Source of the DNA: Solitalea canadensis DSM 3403
GTDB lineage: Bacteria; Bacteroidota; Bacteroidia; Sphingobacteriales; Sphingobacteriaceae
NCBI RefSeq assembly: GCF_000242635.2
Contig: NC_017770.1
Coordinates: forward strand, 248,001 to 312,000
Direction of reading: 5' to 3'
Length of the DNA: 64,000 nt
Shown here: one piece after another, positions 1-8,772 of the stretch
Layout of the letters: every line of letters starts with the position of its first letter
Numbering within the stretch: the stretch's first letter is position 1
The notes under the pieces: generated by a model
The model's database searches: none
What the model was told of the DNA's origin: nothing
Seen by the model: only the letters and a program-made list of their open reading frames with translations
Made by a program: the position numbers and the translations under genes

Positions 1-1
1 C

Positions 2-154
2 TGGCCTGCACTGCCACTCCAGAACCTGAAATTCTATCTGCAGGCCAATAATCTGGGGCTGTTATGGACGGCTAATAAAAAAGGCATCGATCCGGACTAT
101 CCCGTATTGCCTGCTGTACGCAGCGTTGCCCTGGGATTAACCGCGAGTTTTTAG
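2..154 (+). CDS. SusC/RagA-type TonB-linked outer membrane protein, C-terminal end only
   Basis: The window opens inside this gene; 50 codons and a TAG stop are visible. The translated end finishes in LGLTASF, the alternating hydrophobic last beta-strand with terminal Phe that is typical of SusC/TonB-dependent barrels. The SusD lipoprotein gene begins 24 bases downstream, the normal susC-susD order. In this family the barrel imports a glycan, peptide or other nutrient across the outer membrane, with SusD as the lid. The substrate cannot be told from this fragment. Family assignment rests on the C-terminal strand plus the neighbour, so it is good but not certain. Confidence 0.8.
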   Translation, partial: WPALPLQNLKFYLQANNLGLLWTANKKGIDPDYPVLPAVRSVALGLTASF

Positions 155-178
155 CACCACTTATTAAAAACCAAGATT

Positions 179-1537
179 ATGAAACCTACACTAAAATTAA
201 TAGTACTGATCAGCCTTCTTGTCACAGGTTGCACCGATGAGATTCTGGACAGGAAACCGGATAAAAGTCAGGTGGTGCCCACTTCCGTATCTGATTTTAA
301 AGCCCTGTTAGACCGGACACTGGTGTTCGGTTCCAATTACCTGGGTATAGCTGAAGTTGCCAGCGGGGATTACTACCTCAGCGCAGCGGATTATGCAGCG
401 CTGAAGGGCCTTCCCGAGAAAAATGCATTTCTCTGGAAGAAGGACGTATGGGAGGGAAGCCCTGTTGTTGCTGAATGGAACAGCGCCTACGAACAGGTGT
501 TTTACACCAATGTAGTGCTGGATGGTTTAAAATCCTTGCAGGCTACGCACGGCAATCAGGCAGATTACATGCAAGTAAAAGGAACTGCTTTGTTTTTCAG
601 GGCGAACGCCTTCTTTACAGTGGCGCAGCTCTTTGCCAGGCCCTACCATGTAAGTATTGCAGCAACTGAACTGGGCATTCCATTAAGGTTGAATTCGGAT
701 TTGAATGAACGATCGGTGAGGGCCACTATGGCCCAAACTTATGAGCAGATCCTGAACGATTTGCAAGAATCCGTTGAACTGCTGCCGGCCCAGCTTACTA
801 CGCCGTATCGGCCGTCCAAAGCGGCAGCCTTTGCCCTTTTGGCCAGGGTTTATTTAGCAATGGGGAATTATGACAAGGCATTGTTATCTGCTGAGGAATG
901 CCTAAAACTACATAACTCCTTACTGGATTATAACTCCATCAGTACCGGTGCTACTTATCCAATACCGAAGCTGAATGCAGAGGTAATTTATCAGGCCACC
1001 ACACCCCGGTACGGAAGTTGGGAGCGTGCAAGGGGAAAAGTAGATTCCACCCTGTATCAAACGTATGCCACAACTGACATCCGTCGTACAGCCTTCTTCA
1101 TTACCAATCCTGGAGGCTCGGTAGCCTTTAAGGGCATGTACACCGGCACGCTTACCTTGTTTACGGGCCTGGCCACCGATGAGCAGTATTTGATTGGTGC
1201 CGAATGCCTGGTAAGGAAAAACAGGGTGAACGAAGCCATGGACTATCTGAATGCACTTCTCGTAAAACGATACAAGACAGGCACCTATGTTCCGCTTTCG
1301 GAAACCGATCCCAATAAGGCACTAGCGGTAATTCTTCTAGAGCGCAGGAAGCAACTATTGTTTCGGGGACTGCGGTGGCTGGATCTGCGCAGGTTGAACA
1401 CTGATGCCCGGTTTGCCACAACCTTAAAACGAACCCTGGATGGAGTCGAATACCTGCTGCCACCCAATGACAACAGGTATACATTCCCCATTCCGAATTA
1501 TATCATTGCAGCTTCCGGTATGCAGCAAAACCAATAA
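179..1537 (+). CDS. SusD/RagB family nutrient-binding outer membrane lipoprotein
   Basis: 452 residues. A hydrophobic N-terminus ends in a lipobox (LLVTGC, Cys18), so it should be lipidated and surface-exposed. TPR-like helices typical of SusD follow (FFRANAFFTVAQLF near residue 145, then KAAAFALLARVYLAMGNY near 215), and the C-terminus has the usual ELLFRGLRW.DLRRLN and FPIPN blocks. It would cap the SusC barrel encoded just upstream and bind the imported nutrient. No enzyme, sigma or anti-sigma gene follows on this side, so the substrate is unknown. Its base composition looks more GC-rich than the chromosomal genes after 23 kb and like the tra genes, which fits cargo of the ICE. Confidence 0.93.
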   Translation: MKPTLKLIVLISLLVTGCTDEILDRKPDKSQVVPTSVSDFKALLDRTLVFGSNYLGIAEVASGDYYLSAADYAALKGLPEKNAFLWKKDVWEGSPVVAEWNSAYEQVFYTNVVLDGLKSLQATHGNQADYMQVKGTALFFRANAFFTVAQLFARPYHVSIAATELGIPLRLNSDLNERSVRATMAQTYEQILNDLQESVELLPAQLTTPYRPSKAAAFALLARVYLAMGNYDKALLSAEECLKLHNSLLDYNSISTGATYPIPKLNAEVIYQATTPRYGSWERARGKVDSTLYQTYATTDIRRTAFFITNPGGSVAFKGMYTGTLTLFTGLATDEQYLIGAECLVRKNRVNEAMDYLNALLVKRYKTGTYVPLSETDPNKALAVILLERRKQLLFRGLRWLDLRRLNTDARFATTLKRTLDGVEYLLPPNDNRYTFPIPNYIIAASGMQQNQ

Positions 1538-1550
1538 CTCTTCATAGCTG

Positions 1551-1599
1551 CTAGCAGTTCACTGTCCTTAATCTCTAATGATTAAGGCAGTGCTGCTAG
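1551..1599 (+). terminator. Imperfect hairpin after susD, probable terminator
   Basis: Arms CTAGCAG..ACTG.CCTTAATC and GATTAAGGCAGTGCTGCTAG pair almost throughout around a short loop, 14 bases after the susD stop. There is no strong T-run, so termination is inferred from the stem and position. The right arm is also part of the 53-nt repeat that recurs at 5440-5492. Confidence 0.5.
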
Positions 1600-1621
1600 A
1601 AATGGATAATCTATAGCCAAG
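1569..1621. repeat. Left copy of a degenerate 53-nt direct repeat
   Basis: This stretch shares the order TATCTCT, ATAAGG/TTAAGG, AGTGCTGCT and TAGCCAAG with 5440-5492, in the same orientation and over the same length. The two copies bracket the hydrolase/lipoprotein pair at 1748-5280. Seen directly by eye; I could not score the alignment. Confidence 0.55.
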
Positions 1622-1747
1622 CCCGACACAGAATAAACAAGGTTTTGATTTATCAATCGGTCTGGGTTCCTATGTTTCATATGTCCGAAGAGCTGCGGTA
1701 ATACTACTGTTAACAAGCTGAAAACATATAACATTTAATAATAAAAT

Positions 1748-4723
1748 CTAATGACTTACCCATACTTGCATTGTTTCCAATAAGCTTCCTTTCTTGATCT
1801 GGAGATAATAAATTCCTTCTACGAGATCTGCTATATTAAAATGTACGTTCTCTCCATTCGATTTAGTTTGCCTAACTTTTAACATTTTACTGTCAAATAG
1901 AGTTATCTGAATATCTAGTAATTGTACATTTTTTGTCGTTTGATTTTTTGAACTTTCAGATTTTTGTAATGTACTTTCATTGATCAGGTTAATCGTAAGA
2001 AAATCATTCGATGGATTAGGGTAAACAGAGAACATACCACAACTTCTATTATACATATATTCAGGTCTTGGACCGGAATTAGTACTTCCACAATTATTTG
2101 TAACATCAACTGTTAACATATGGTAGCCACAAGAGCCACCAGGAATTGACTGTTCGTTTTTTGTATATCCAGTTTTAACAAGAATGCCATCGACATACCA
2201 TTTATATGGAGGAGCAGCTGTTGTACTTACGGTTGCATTAACGGCCCCATAAGGAGTAACAGATATATTTGTGATAGTAGGGATAGTAGGTGATCCAGAG
2301 TGAATTGCTCTGGTTGTATTTCCTGTTCCACATTTTGTATTAACCGAAACAGTTACAGTTAAATCAGTTGGTTGGCTGTTAATACTTTTAACTTGTATAG
2401 AGGAAGTTCCCTGTCCTGCTACAATATCTACATTAGGTGAAGAAAAAGACCATATGTACTGGGTACTTACTCCTGAGTTAGCACTTGCGTTTAATGTAAC
2501 AGTACTTGAACAAGGGATTTCAGTCGGTCCATTAATTGTTACAGTATATATTGAACCGTTAGGAACTGGAGGAGGAATGCCTTTGATTTCCTTTTCAAAC
2601 CAACTTACATTAGTTGAAGTTATACTAACATGAGGTTCATTTACTCCAGGAGCATAGACTCTATCAAATGGCGTTATCCCTTCACAAGCCAAGTTTAAAT
2701 TATTAAAGGGAAAATTCAAATTTATGCTTTGTAATCTAATATCTGCAGCACTAACTGATGGCATAAAAGTGCCGTTAAGATTATGTCTATACTCTTTTCT
2801 TCTGATCCATCCAAAGGCAATATTTGCGTATAATTTAACTTTACCGTCGTATTCAGAAAAAGTATCCTCGAAGTATCCCCCCGGGGCGACATCATAACCA
2901 TTATTGGGTGCAATTGGCTGAGTATATAACTTCTTTAGTTTGGGTTGCCCACCTAATGCTAATCGTATTAACCATCCATCTGTTAACATACTCAGTGACT
3001 CGCAACGACTGGTTTTTGCTGAAGAATATGCATTCCAATCGAGTTTTTTATTCGAGGAAAGTAATTTTTTCATACTGAAATGAACCATTTCCTGGCATGT
3101 GTTAAGTAATGTATTTGAAAGAGCCACATTACTTCCATTTATTATAGCTACTTTTCGACATTGATTTGGATACTCGCCAATTGATGCTAAATTTGATTGA
3201 AATATTCCTCTAAAGCTATCTGGTGCTGGTATTTCGGAATTTGCATTCGAATGATGCACAAGCATTTGACGAGCAGCATTTGTATGATGCAACCCATTCT
3301 TTAAACTTGGCTTTAACCAAGCAATTAATCCCTTTTGAGTAAAATAATCAGCCATTTGCTGCATACCGATTGGAACATTTGCTCCTTGTTGCGGCCCATC
3401 AAATGATATATACAATCGGGTGCGATGAGGAATATTATTCTTTTCACAATATGTTAATGCATATTGTGCCACTAATGATCCATAGCTTGGTCCAATTACA
3501 ACAAAATCATCCAGTAGTGTATTTTGGTGATTATTGTATAAAGTTTGCAGAAACTGTACAACCGCCAATGCATTCTTTTCAATTAAATCCCCTCCGTCGT
3601 CATAATCATAGATAATTATATCGTAACCATCATTCCTGAGTTTATCTCCTAGTTTTACGTCTTGACCATTTACGTTTACTAATGTATTAATGAAATCTGA
3701 ATAAATTTTACTGTGTGTTCTTTCATCTTTTCTTTTCTTTTGTTTTGGGTCAAAACCATCCAAGAAAATAATAGGTTTAGTTATTTTTTTTGAAGCACAG
3801 TTCCCGGTAGCGTAATAGATATATCCTGTTCCTGTACTTTGTGCATTAGTCGAACCACCATATTGACTTGCATTAAACGGCAATCCTGTAATATTAATGA
3901 TATCGAAACCATTACAAGTAGTTGCAGGTAAATTCGATTGTCGAATACCTAAAATTGCTGTTCCTTTTAAAATAGTCCCGCCTACTAGATTTATATCTAT
4001 TTTAATTACTTTTTCGCCTGGTGTTGCATAATTGACTTGAATACTACCGTTTAGATTAAGGGTTCGAAGACCTACACCATCATTAAAATCAATTGTGACA
4101 TTACTTATATTAAGTGATTGATTGGTTAAAATAAATGCAGGATCAAGCTTAAATGTATGTAAACCAGTTTCCCATTCTACCTGAGCCGGTCCTAAAGGTG
4201 ATGTAACTAAGGTGGTTTTGTTCAAATAGGGTGAACTGGTTCGATTTGCCACGTCAAACAATTGTCCATTTTGAAAATAAAGTAAGTTGTTTTGAATCGA
4301 TGTAGTATCAATTTCATTATAGTTGTAATACATTATTCCAATTGGGTGTATTGACGCATCAAACAAGGCCATTAAATCTGAATCAAGCTGATCTGGAGTT
4401 TTCCATCCAGTAACATTATATGATGAATTATAAATCTCATAATATGCTTGGTGAAAGTGATCGACATCAGATGTGTCAGAACCTAATGAACCCGTAAATC
4501 TTTCTAAACCAGCCAAATTAAATACTCGATCGTACAAAATACCTGTTGGGATTTTACTTTTATCGATTGGAGAGAGAATATTATTTGTTTCACTTAAATG
4601 GGTCCCTTCTGATATATCAGACAGTGGAACAACTTGAGCGTTAAGATTAAACGCCCATATTAATAGACATAAGGCTCCCGATAAACAAATTAATAATTTG
4701 CTTGGCTTTTCGAATAAATTCAT
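1748..4723 (-). CDS. Secreted alpha/beta-hydrolase (PGAP1/lipase-like) with PKD-like domain and T9SS sorting domain
   Basis: 991 residues. It has an N-terminal signal peptide (residues 1-29) and a long N-terminal region. A hydrolase core follows with a nucleophile elbow GPSYGS (Ser413), an upstream IIFLDGFDP strand and a downstream FDGPQQGANVP block, as in lipases and PGAP1-like esterases. A PKD/Ig-like domain lies around 740-830. A C-terminal type A T9SS domain starts at VYPNPSNDFLTINL near residue 900 and ends in GIYYLQIKKG..ETMQVWVSH. It should therefore be secreted or cell-surface anchored through the type IX machinery and act as an esterase or lipase; the substrate is unknown. The DNA is clearly AT-rich against the flanking ICE genes. 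A lipoprotein gene lies 44 bases upstream on the same strand, so the two probably form an operon. Confidence 0.82.
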   Translation of the reverse strand: MNLFEKPSKLLICLSGALCLLIWAFNLNAQVVPLSDISEGTHLSETNNILSPIDKSKIPTGILYDRVFNLAGLERFTGSLGSDTSDVDHFHQAYYEIYNSSYNVTGWKTPDQLDSDLMALFDASIHPIGIMYYNYNEIDTTSIQNNLLYFQNGQLFDVANRTSSPYLNKTTLVTSPLGPAQVEWETGLHTFKLDPAFILTNQSLNISNVTIDFNDGVGLRTLNLNGSIQVNYATPGEKVIKIDINLVGGTILKGTAILGIRQSNLPATTCNGFDIINITGLPFNASQYGGSTNAQSTGTGYIYYATGNCASKKITKPIIFLDGFDPKQKKRKDERTHSKIYSDFINTLVNVNGQDVKLGDKLRNDGYDIIIYDYDDGGDLIEKNALAVVQFLQTLYNNHQNTLLDDFVVIGPSYGSLVAQYALTYCEKNNIPHRTRLYISFDGPQQGANVPIGMQQMADYFTQKGLIAWLKPSLKNGLHHTNAARQMLVHHSNANSEIPAPDSFRGIFQSNLASIGEYPNQCRKVAIINGSNVALSNTLLNTCQEMVHFSMKKLLSSNKKLDWNAYSSAKTSRCESLSMLTDGWLIRLALGGQPKLKKLYTQPIAPNNGYDVAPGGYFEDTFSEYDGKVKLYANIAFGWIRRKEYRHNLNGTFMPSVSAADIRLQSINLNFPFNNLNLACEGITPFDRVYAPGVNEPHVSITSTNVSWFEKEIKGIPPPVPNGSIYTVTINGPTEIPCSSTVTLNASANSGVSTQYIWSFSSPNVDIVAGQGTSSIQVKSINSQPTDLTVTVSVNTKCGTGNTTRAIHSGSPTIPTITNISVTPYGAVNATVSTTAAPPYKWYVDGILVKTGYTKNEQSIPGGSCGYHMLTVDVTNNCGSTNSGPRPEYMYNRSCGMFSVYPNPSNDFLTINLINESTLQKSESSKNQTTKNVQLLDIQITLFDSKMLKVRQTKSNGENVHFNIADLVEGIYYLQIKKGSLLETMQVWVSH

Positions 4724-4767
4724 AAGATATTTGTTGTTTTAATCAAGAAGTAGATTTCTAGGATTTA

Positions 4768-5280
4768 TTATTGATAATAAACCTTGTATGTTACATTAAA
4801 ATAGCCCTTATTCACTTTCAAAAAAGCATTACTGTTTTTCATTTTAGCAGAAAAAGAAAAATTGCCGGATATCTGCTTTTTAACGGTATCAATTTTCACG
4901 ACATCAACCTGCCCAATATTACTAAGATCGGTCTCATATTCAGTATAGTCTTTTAAAGTAACTAATCCATGTGAGCTTGAAGGTAAGTCCAATTTGTAAG
5001 TTTTAGGTTCGCCAACAAAGTCTTTTAAAACAAAGGCAACCATTTCTGTTTTATTTTCTTGATTATGTGCGGCTATTAGTAATGTAGTCCCTCCTGACCA
5101 AGTCACTCTGTCTGCTCTGACGGGATTAAATTTAAAATCATTCGAATAAGGCCCCCATTTAACTCCATTTATGTAACATCCAAAGCGAGAATCGTCAACG
5201 TCATCCTCTTTTTGACATCCCTGTAAAGAAATTACGATTAAGGGTAAAATGTTGCAAAGCAACTTTAAAATATTTTTCAT
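4768..5280 (-). CDS. Small lipoprotein, DUF6252-like
   Basis: 170 residues. The N-terminus is hydrophobic and ends in a lipobox (ISLQGC, Cys22), followed by an acidic linker (QKEDDVDD). The body has the pattern GCYINGVKWGP near the start and beta-rich segments later (LIAAHNQEN, FNVTYKVYY), resembling Bacteroidota lipoproteins of the DUF6252 kind that carry an NG..W motif. No function is known. It lies 44 bases upstream of the secreted hydrolase gene on the same strand, so co-expression is likely and it could be a partner or immunity-type lipoprotein; that role is inference only. Confidence 0.6.
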   Translation of the reverse strand: MKNILKLLCNILPLIVISLQGCQKEDDVDDSRFGCYINGVKWGPYSNDFKFNPVRADRVTWSGGTTLLIAAHNQENKTEMVAFVLKDFVGEPKTYKLDLPSSSHGLVTLKDYTEYETDLSNIGQVDVVKIDTVKKQISGNFSFSAKMKNSNAFLKVNKGYFNVTYKVYYQ

Positions 5281-5439
5281 GTGGTGTAGTAAAATGTCTT
5301 AATCGAATGTAATGTAAATATTTGAAAATAAGAAATTTGTATCTGGAATATTTCCCCTGTTTTCATTTTCAAAAAACAAGGTTTAGGTTGAGAAGTGTTT
5401 TACTAAAACTTGAGCAATGGAGGAGTTTTAAAAATGATG

Positions 5440-5492
5440 TTATCTCTTAATCATAAGGTAGTGCTGCTGGTTTTATTTGATAAGTAGCCAAG
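5440..5492. repeat. Right copy of a degenerate 53-nt direct repeat
   Basis: Matches 1569-1621 in blocks (TATCTCTTAAT, AAGGTAGTGCTGCTGG, TAGCCAAG) and lies between the lipoprotein and beta-propeller genes. The rest of the 5281-5569 gap is AT-rich with no gene or clear signal. Confidence 0.55.
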
Positions 5493-5569
5493 TGATTTTT
5501 ATAAAGTGCCACCAGTAAGTTGTTAAACAGGCGGAAACGGATAAGCTGTTGCTGTTGAAATTTGGGGAT

Positions 5570-6511
5570 TTAGAAACTACCAAGGTATTGCCCATTTTTT
5601 ATTTCGTAAATATCAATAACCGTATTTGACGAAAAGTCTTGAGGTGTTTCGTTATTAGCTTTCAGCGCTGATTTGACAAAGAGCTTACCGTTACTCACGA
5701 ATGACTCGCTATTAATAATCCTTTTTGGACTGGAATTGGTAAACTTTCTTTGAGTTCCTGAATTAACGGCAGCATAATCGGTCCGATTGGTAGTTATCGT
5801 ATCAATTGTGCGGCTTTTGTATTGAAGCTTAAAGTTACTGTCAAAGCAGAGGATGTGATTGTTGTAAAAGGCTATATAGATGGCAAGTTTGGAAAACGAG
5901 TCGTAATGCAATAGGCCATCTGTTGAAAAGCCGATATCTCCTTTAATTTCAGAAAGCTGGTTGTCATAGGAGTACTGACCATTATTTAAGTTTAATCTGG
6001 CAAATACCTGATCTTGTTTCCCTAAAGTATCGATTAATAAACGCAATAAAACCATACTGCTGTCAGCCAATGCAGCTCTGGTATAAATTGAAGGAGCAGG
6101 AACATGATATACTTGTTTACTTCTGTTGTTTACATAATTGATTGAAGACGCATTTCCTGCAAATAGATACACATTGGCGTTGCTTACTTGCATATCAAAT
6201 CGAGAAGATACCTTCGAATGAGGGATAAAAGGCAAGTGTTGATATTGCTTGTTGGTTAAATGATAGGAGGTGCTAACCAATAAGCTTGGATTCTTCGTAT
6301 AAAAGAACAATCGGTTACTGTCAGCCCCTGCAATGCCCACGATTTTATCATCATTCATTGTAGAATGAACCGTCGTCAGTGGCTGAATGAATACTCTTGT
6401 GAACCCATTGTTATCATTTGGTTTGTCGTAGCTGAGGTACAGCAGCCAGTTAAGAAAAATGGCCAGGATAATTGTTGCGGGTATGAACAGGTAGGTTTGT
6501 TTCCTTTTCAT
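5570..6511 (-). CDS. Membrane-anchored protein of probable beta-propeller fold
   Basis: 313 residues. An N-terminal membrane segment (residues 8-28) is followed by a periplasmic body of repeated strand-like units (DKIVGIAGADSNRLFFYT, VYLFAGNA, FSKLAIYIAFYNNHILCFD, ESFVSNGKLFVKS) that look like propeller blades. I do not recognise a named family. It is the last gene of a cassette with a DUF6520 peptide and a MauE-like membrane protein, a combination I recall from other Sphingobacteria; a terminator hairpin separates it from the DUF6520 gene. Function is unknown. A sensing or substrate-binding role outside the inner membrane is inference from the topology. Confidence 0.55.
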   Translation of the reverse strand: MKRKQTYLFIPATIILAIFLNWLLYLSYDKPNDNNGFTRVFIQPLTTVHSTMNDDKIVGIAGADSNRLFFYTKNPSLLVSTSYHLTNKQYQHLPFIPHSKVSSRFDMQVSNANVYLFAGNASSINYVNNRSKQVYHVPAPSIYTRAALADSSMVLLRLLIDTLGKQDQVFARLNLNNGQYSYDNQLSEIKGDIGFSTDGLLHYDSFSKLAIYIAFYNNHILCFDSNFKLQYKSRTIDTITTNRTDYAAVNSGTQRKFTNSSPKRIINSESFVSNGKLFVKSALKANNETPQDFSSNTVIDIYEIKNGQYLGSF

Positions 6512-6529
6512 GGCGGTATGCTTTAAAAC

Positions 6530-6560
6530 TAAAAACCCATCCCGCTTTAAAGGATGGGTC
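6530..6560 (-). terminator. Terminator after the DUF6520 gene
   Basis: Arms ACCCATCC (6535-6542) and GGATGGGT (6552-6559) with a 9-base loop; read on the minus strand it is followed by TTTTTAG. It lies just after the DUF6520 stop and may only attenuate transcription into the propeller gene. Confidence 0.75.
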
Positions 6561-6571
6561 TTGTGAAACGA

Positions 6572-6841
6572 TTAATTAGAGAAATCTCCCTGAAGGATTG
6601 CACTTACACGAGTTCCATCCTCATCATATTCTGCGACACAGTTTTGAGTAAATGGAGCTTCACAGAAACTGGCCGCTTCTAATGGGTCATCGGTAAGATG
6701 GATATCATTCGCACGGTCACCGCTGGAATTTACTTGGTACCATCCAGGAGTTATCGTGATTGACTTAGCATTGGTGCTAAAAGCCAGTGCTGTTCCAGCG
6801 ATCAGTGCAAGAACTGCAAACTTAATTCTTATTTGTTTCAT
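6572..6841 (-). CDS. Small exported protein, DUF6520-like
   Basis: 89 residues with a clear signal peptide (MKQIRIKFAVLALIAGTALAF, cleavage likely near residues 25-26). The mature part, about 64 residues, has two cysteines (in SFCEAPF and QNCVAEY) that could form a disulphide. This fits the small DUF6520 family of Bacteroidota periplasmic proteins, of unknown function. It sits between a MauE-like membrane protein, whose family handles thiols, and a propeller protein, so an oxidised secreted peptide is a reasonable inference. Alternatives such as a RiPP-like precursor cannot be excluded, but no modifying enzyme is next to it. Confidence 0.65.
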   Translation of the reverse strand: MKQIRIKFAVLALIAGTALAFSTNAKSITITPGWYQVNSSGDRANDIHLTDDPLEAASFCEAPFTQNCVAEYDEDGTRVSAILQGDFSN

Positions 6842-6918
6842 GATAGTGGATGCTTTTATAGATCAAAAAGCACCAAAAACTTTAAAGTGATTAATTGCTT
6901 ACTCTTTCCTTCAGGTTT

Positions 6919-7363
6919 TCAGCTTTCCCCTGATTGGCCAATAAGTTTTGAAGGCGTCTTTTCCCTCAGATAAAGCGCCAGGATAATCAGAACAATAAAA
7001 AAGATGTTGAAAGCAATATGTTCGTTCCATGAAAGGGATGAAAGTAAACCTCCGCAGGAACAGGGTATATAGTAACTGAAATTGATGGTTATGATCAGGT
7101 AGGAAGTTAAAAAGAGAAAGCAAAAATAACGACCCGAATAGTCCTGCTTTTCTAAATCGGTTTGTTAACAGCATACAGACAAGCAGAAGCTCAGTCGCAG
7201 GAACGGCAATTGTTAAAAGACCGGAAAATGAGTGTAATAGGGGCGATTGAGATAATGAACTTTGGAATTCCTGATAACTGATCAGTTTGCTGACAGCAGC
7301 ATAACTTAACATCAGCATAAGCGATATAATAGTTAACTCCAATAGCAGTCCATTTCGTTTCAT
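6919..7363 (-). pseudogene. MauE/DoxX-type redox membrane protein gene, broken by a frameshift
   Basis: From the ATG at 7363 the frame reads membrane segments up to FRKAGLFGSLFLL, then goes out of register. A second frame picks up without a gap as FLFLTSYLIITINFSYY, continues with the family's hallmark PCSCGG and SWNEHIAFN blocks, and ends at a TGA at 6919. The switch lies in a T/A-rich tract at about 7105-7132, so a one-base indel is the likely cause. Joined, the product would be about 147 residues with four membrane segments, normal for MauE/DoxX-like proteins thought to handle electrons or disulphides in the membrane. The single uninterrupted frame (6911-7429) yields an out-of-frame tail and should not be annotated as the protein. 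It may be a true pseudogene or a sequencing error. Confidence 0.75.
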
Positions 7364-7430
7364 AGCCAGACGGATTGGTGAGATTAAAATTAGACGCTTT
7401 ATAAAGAAAAACTGGAATAAATCAATCAAC

Positions 7431-7462
7431 TAACGCGTTGACAATTATCAATAAATGCGTTA
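7431..7462. promoter_or_regulatory. Inverted repeat upstream of the MauE cassette
   Basis: TAACGC (7431-7436) and GCGTTA (7457-7462) are inverted with a 20-base spacer, 68 bases upstream of the MauE start and in the divergent space before rteC. It could be an operator. The rest of the 7364-7772 gap is AT-rich and I see nothing else in it. Confidence 0.3.
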
Positions 7463-7772
7463 AGTGAAAAGTATACTATTGGCTTGGCATTGAGGAATAA
7501 TAAACTAATCTCGATGGTGTTAATTTATTTATAATTAGTTATTTATCTTTTAAATTAAGATGTAGTCATATTACACAAACACTTTATGCGTTTTGCCTGA
7601 GATAAGTCTGCATAATTTCTTCCTGTTTATTCGGTTGGCTTTTTGTGATGACTTCAAATGGTTAGGCTATTAACGAGCTGTTTATAACAAGAGTGTTCAC
7701 CACCATCATACTTAGAATATGGTGAACGTAATTTTTATGCAATCCTTAATCTCTTCTAATATTTACATGCTT

Positions 7773-8615
7773 ATGAACCAATTTAGAACAACCCTTTATG
7801 CCCGTATGAATGAACGTTTGCAGCAATGTTCAATTGAATCTGAAAACATGTTACAAAGATCAGAACAGTCGTTTTACATTGTAGAGGCAGCCTTGCAAGA
7901 ACTTAAAACCTTTCTGCTTGATTATGCATTCAAGGATCCGGCAGATGAAATCGAGTTTTTCAAAGAAATCAAGCCGCTCTTTTTAAAAGAACTGATTTAT
8001 TTCATCGAAGTGTTCCACCTGGAAGTATCAAAACCGATAGGAAGTAAGGATGCTCAAAAAACATATTTTCTGCAGGAACTGGATCGTATCAAACTCTTTT
8101 TTGATCGCAATAATCTTCTTTACACCTATTACCGAATGAATAAAAGCCATATGGATGAAGTATTCTTTCTAAGAAAGGGAAGCCGTATTCCTCTGCTTCC
8201 TGAATACTCGCTGGATATGGATTCGAATTTTTCCACTGTTTACAGTTTTAAATTAGCCAAAGTGCAGGCATTCGAACAGTTGAAAGAATTTATTAATCAT
8301 TCGTTGAATTCATTAGATGCGGTTGAACAGCAACCGGTAAAACAAAAAGAATCTTTATCTACTTGGACAGATTCGAAGGCCGCATTGATTGAACTTGCCT
8401 ATGCCTTGCAATCCGGAGGATGCGTAAATTTTGGAAAAACGGATGTAAAGCACATCATTACCAATTTGGAACGAATGTTCAATATCCAATTAGGAAATTT
8501 TTATAGGGTATATCAAGGCATGCGTATCCGCAAGAAGAATCGAACGATTTTTCTTGATAACCTGAAAGAGCGGCTGGAAAAAAGAATGGATGATGCTGAT
8601 ATGAACTTTTATTAG
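7773..8615 (+). CDS. rteC: RteC family regulator of conjugative element excision/transfer
   Basis: 280 residues from the ATG at 7773, chosen because homologues start at MNQF.TTLYARMNERL; the upstream ATG at 7719 would add 18 residues. It matches the RteC family along its length: EALQELKTFLLDYAFKDPADEIEFFKEIKP, then FLQELDRIKLFFDRNNLLYTYYR, then a C-terminal helical region (TDVKHIITNLERMFNIQLGNFYRVY) that probably binds DNA. In Bacteroides CTnDOT, RteC activates the excision operon as the last step of the RteA/RteB cascade. No rteA/rteB is visible here, so the input signal is unknown. It lies 407 bases upstream of the tra operon on the same strand, and the palindromes in between are candidate targets. 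Confidence 0.88.
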   Translation: MNQFRTTLYARMNERLQQCSIESENMLQRSEQSFYIVEAALQELKTFLLDYAFKDPADEIEFFKEIKPLFLKELIYFIEVFHLEVSKPIGSKDAQKTYFLQELDRIKLFFDRNNLLYTYYRMNKSHMDEVFFLRKGSRIPLLPEYSLDMDSNFSTVYSFKLAKVQAFEQLKEFINHSLNSLDAVEQQPVKQKESLSTWTDSKAALIELAYALQSGGCVNFGKTDVKHIITNLERMFNIQLGNFYRVYQGMRIRKKNRTIFLDNLKERLEKRMDDADMNFY

Positions 8616-8699
8616 CTAAAGGAAATTCTCTGCTTAACGTAAAAAAACATATATTTGACTCATTGCCCTCCCAGGGCATGTTTTTCATAGGTAGATGTG

Positions 8700-8736
8700 G
8701 AGTCGATTTTTTTAATTAAAAGTCGACTCTTTTTTG
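8700..8736 (+). terminator. Rho-independent terminator after rteC
   Basis: GAGTCGA (8700-8706) pairs with TCGACTC (8723-8729), with further A/T pairing toward the loop, followed by a T-rich run. It isolates rteC from the tra operon. Confidence 0.8.
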
Positions 8737-8772
8737 TTGCAGTCATATCTGACCATCCAGAATTCTCGATTT

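Noticed and set aside
1569-5492. The 53-nt repeats as ICE att sites
   Set aside because: The recombinase and tRNA junction lie at 22.8 kb and the repeats do not resemble that site; they bracket only two genes.
6911-7429. Intact 172-residue protein from the single open frame
   Set aside because: Its second half is out of frame: the PCSCGG family signature lies in another frame, so the continuous frame is an artefact of an indel.
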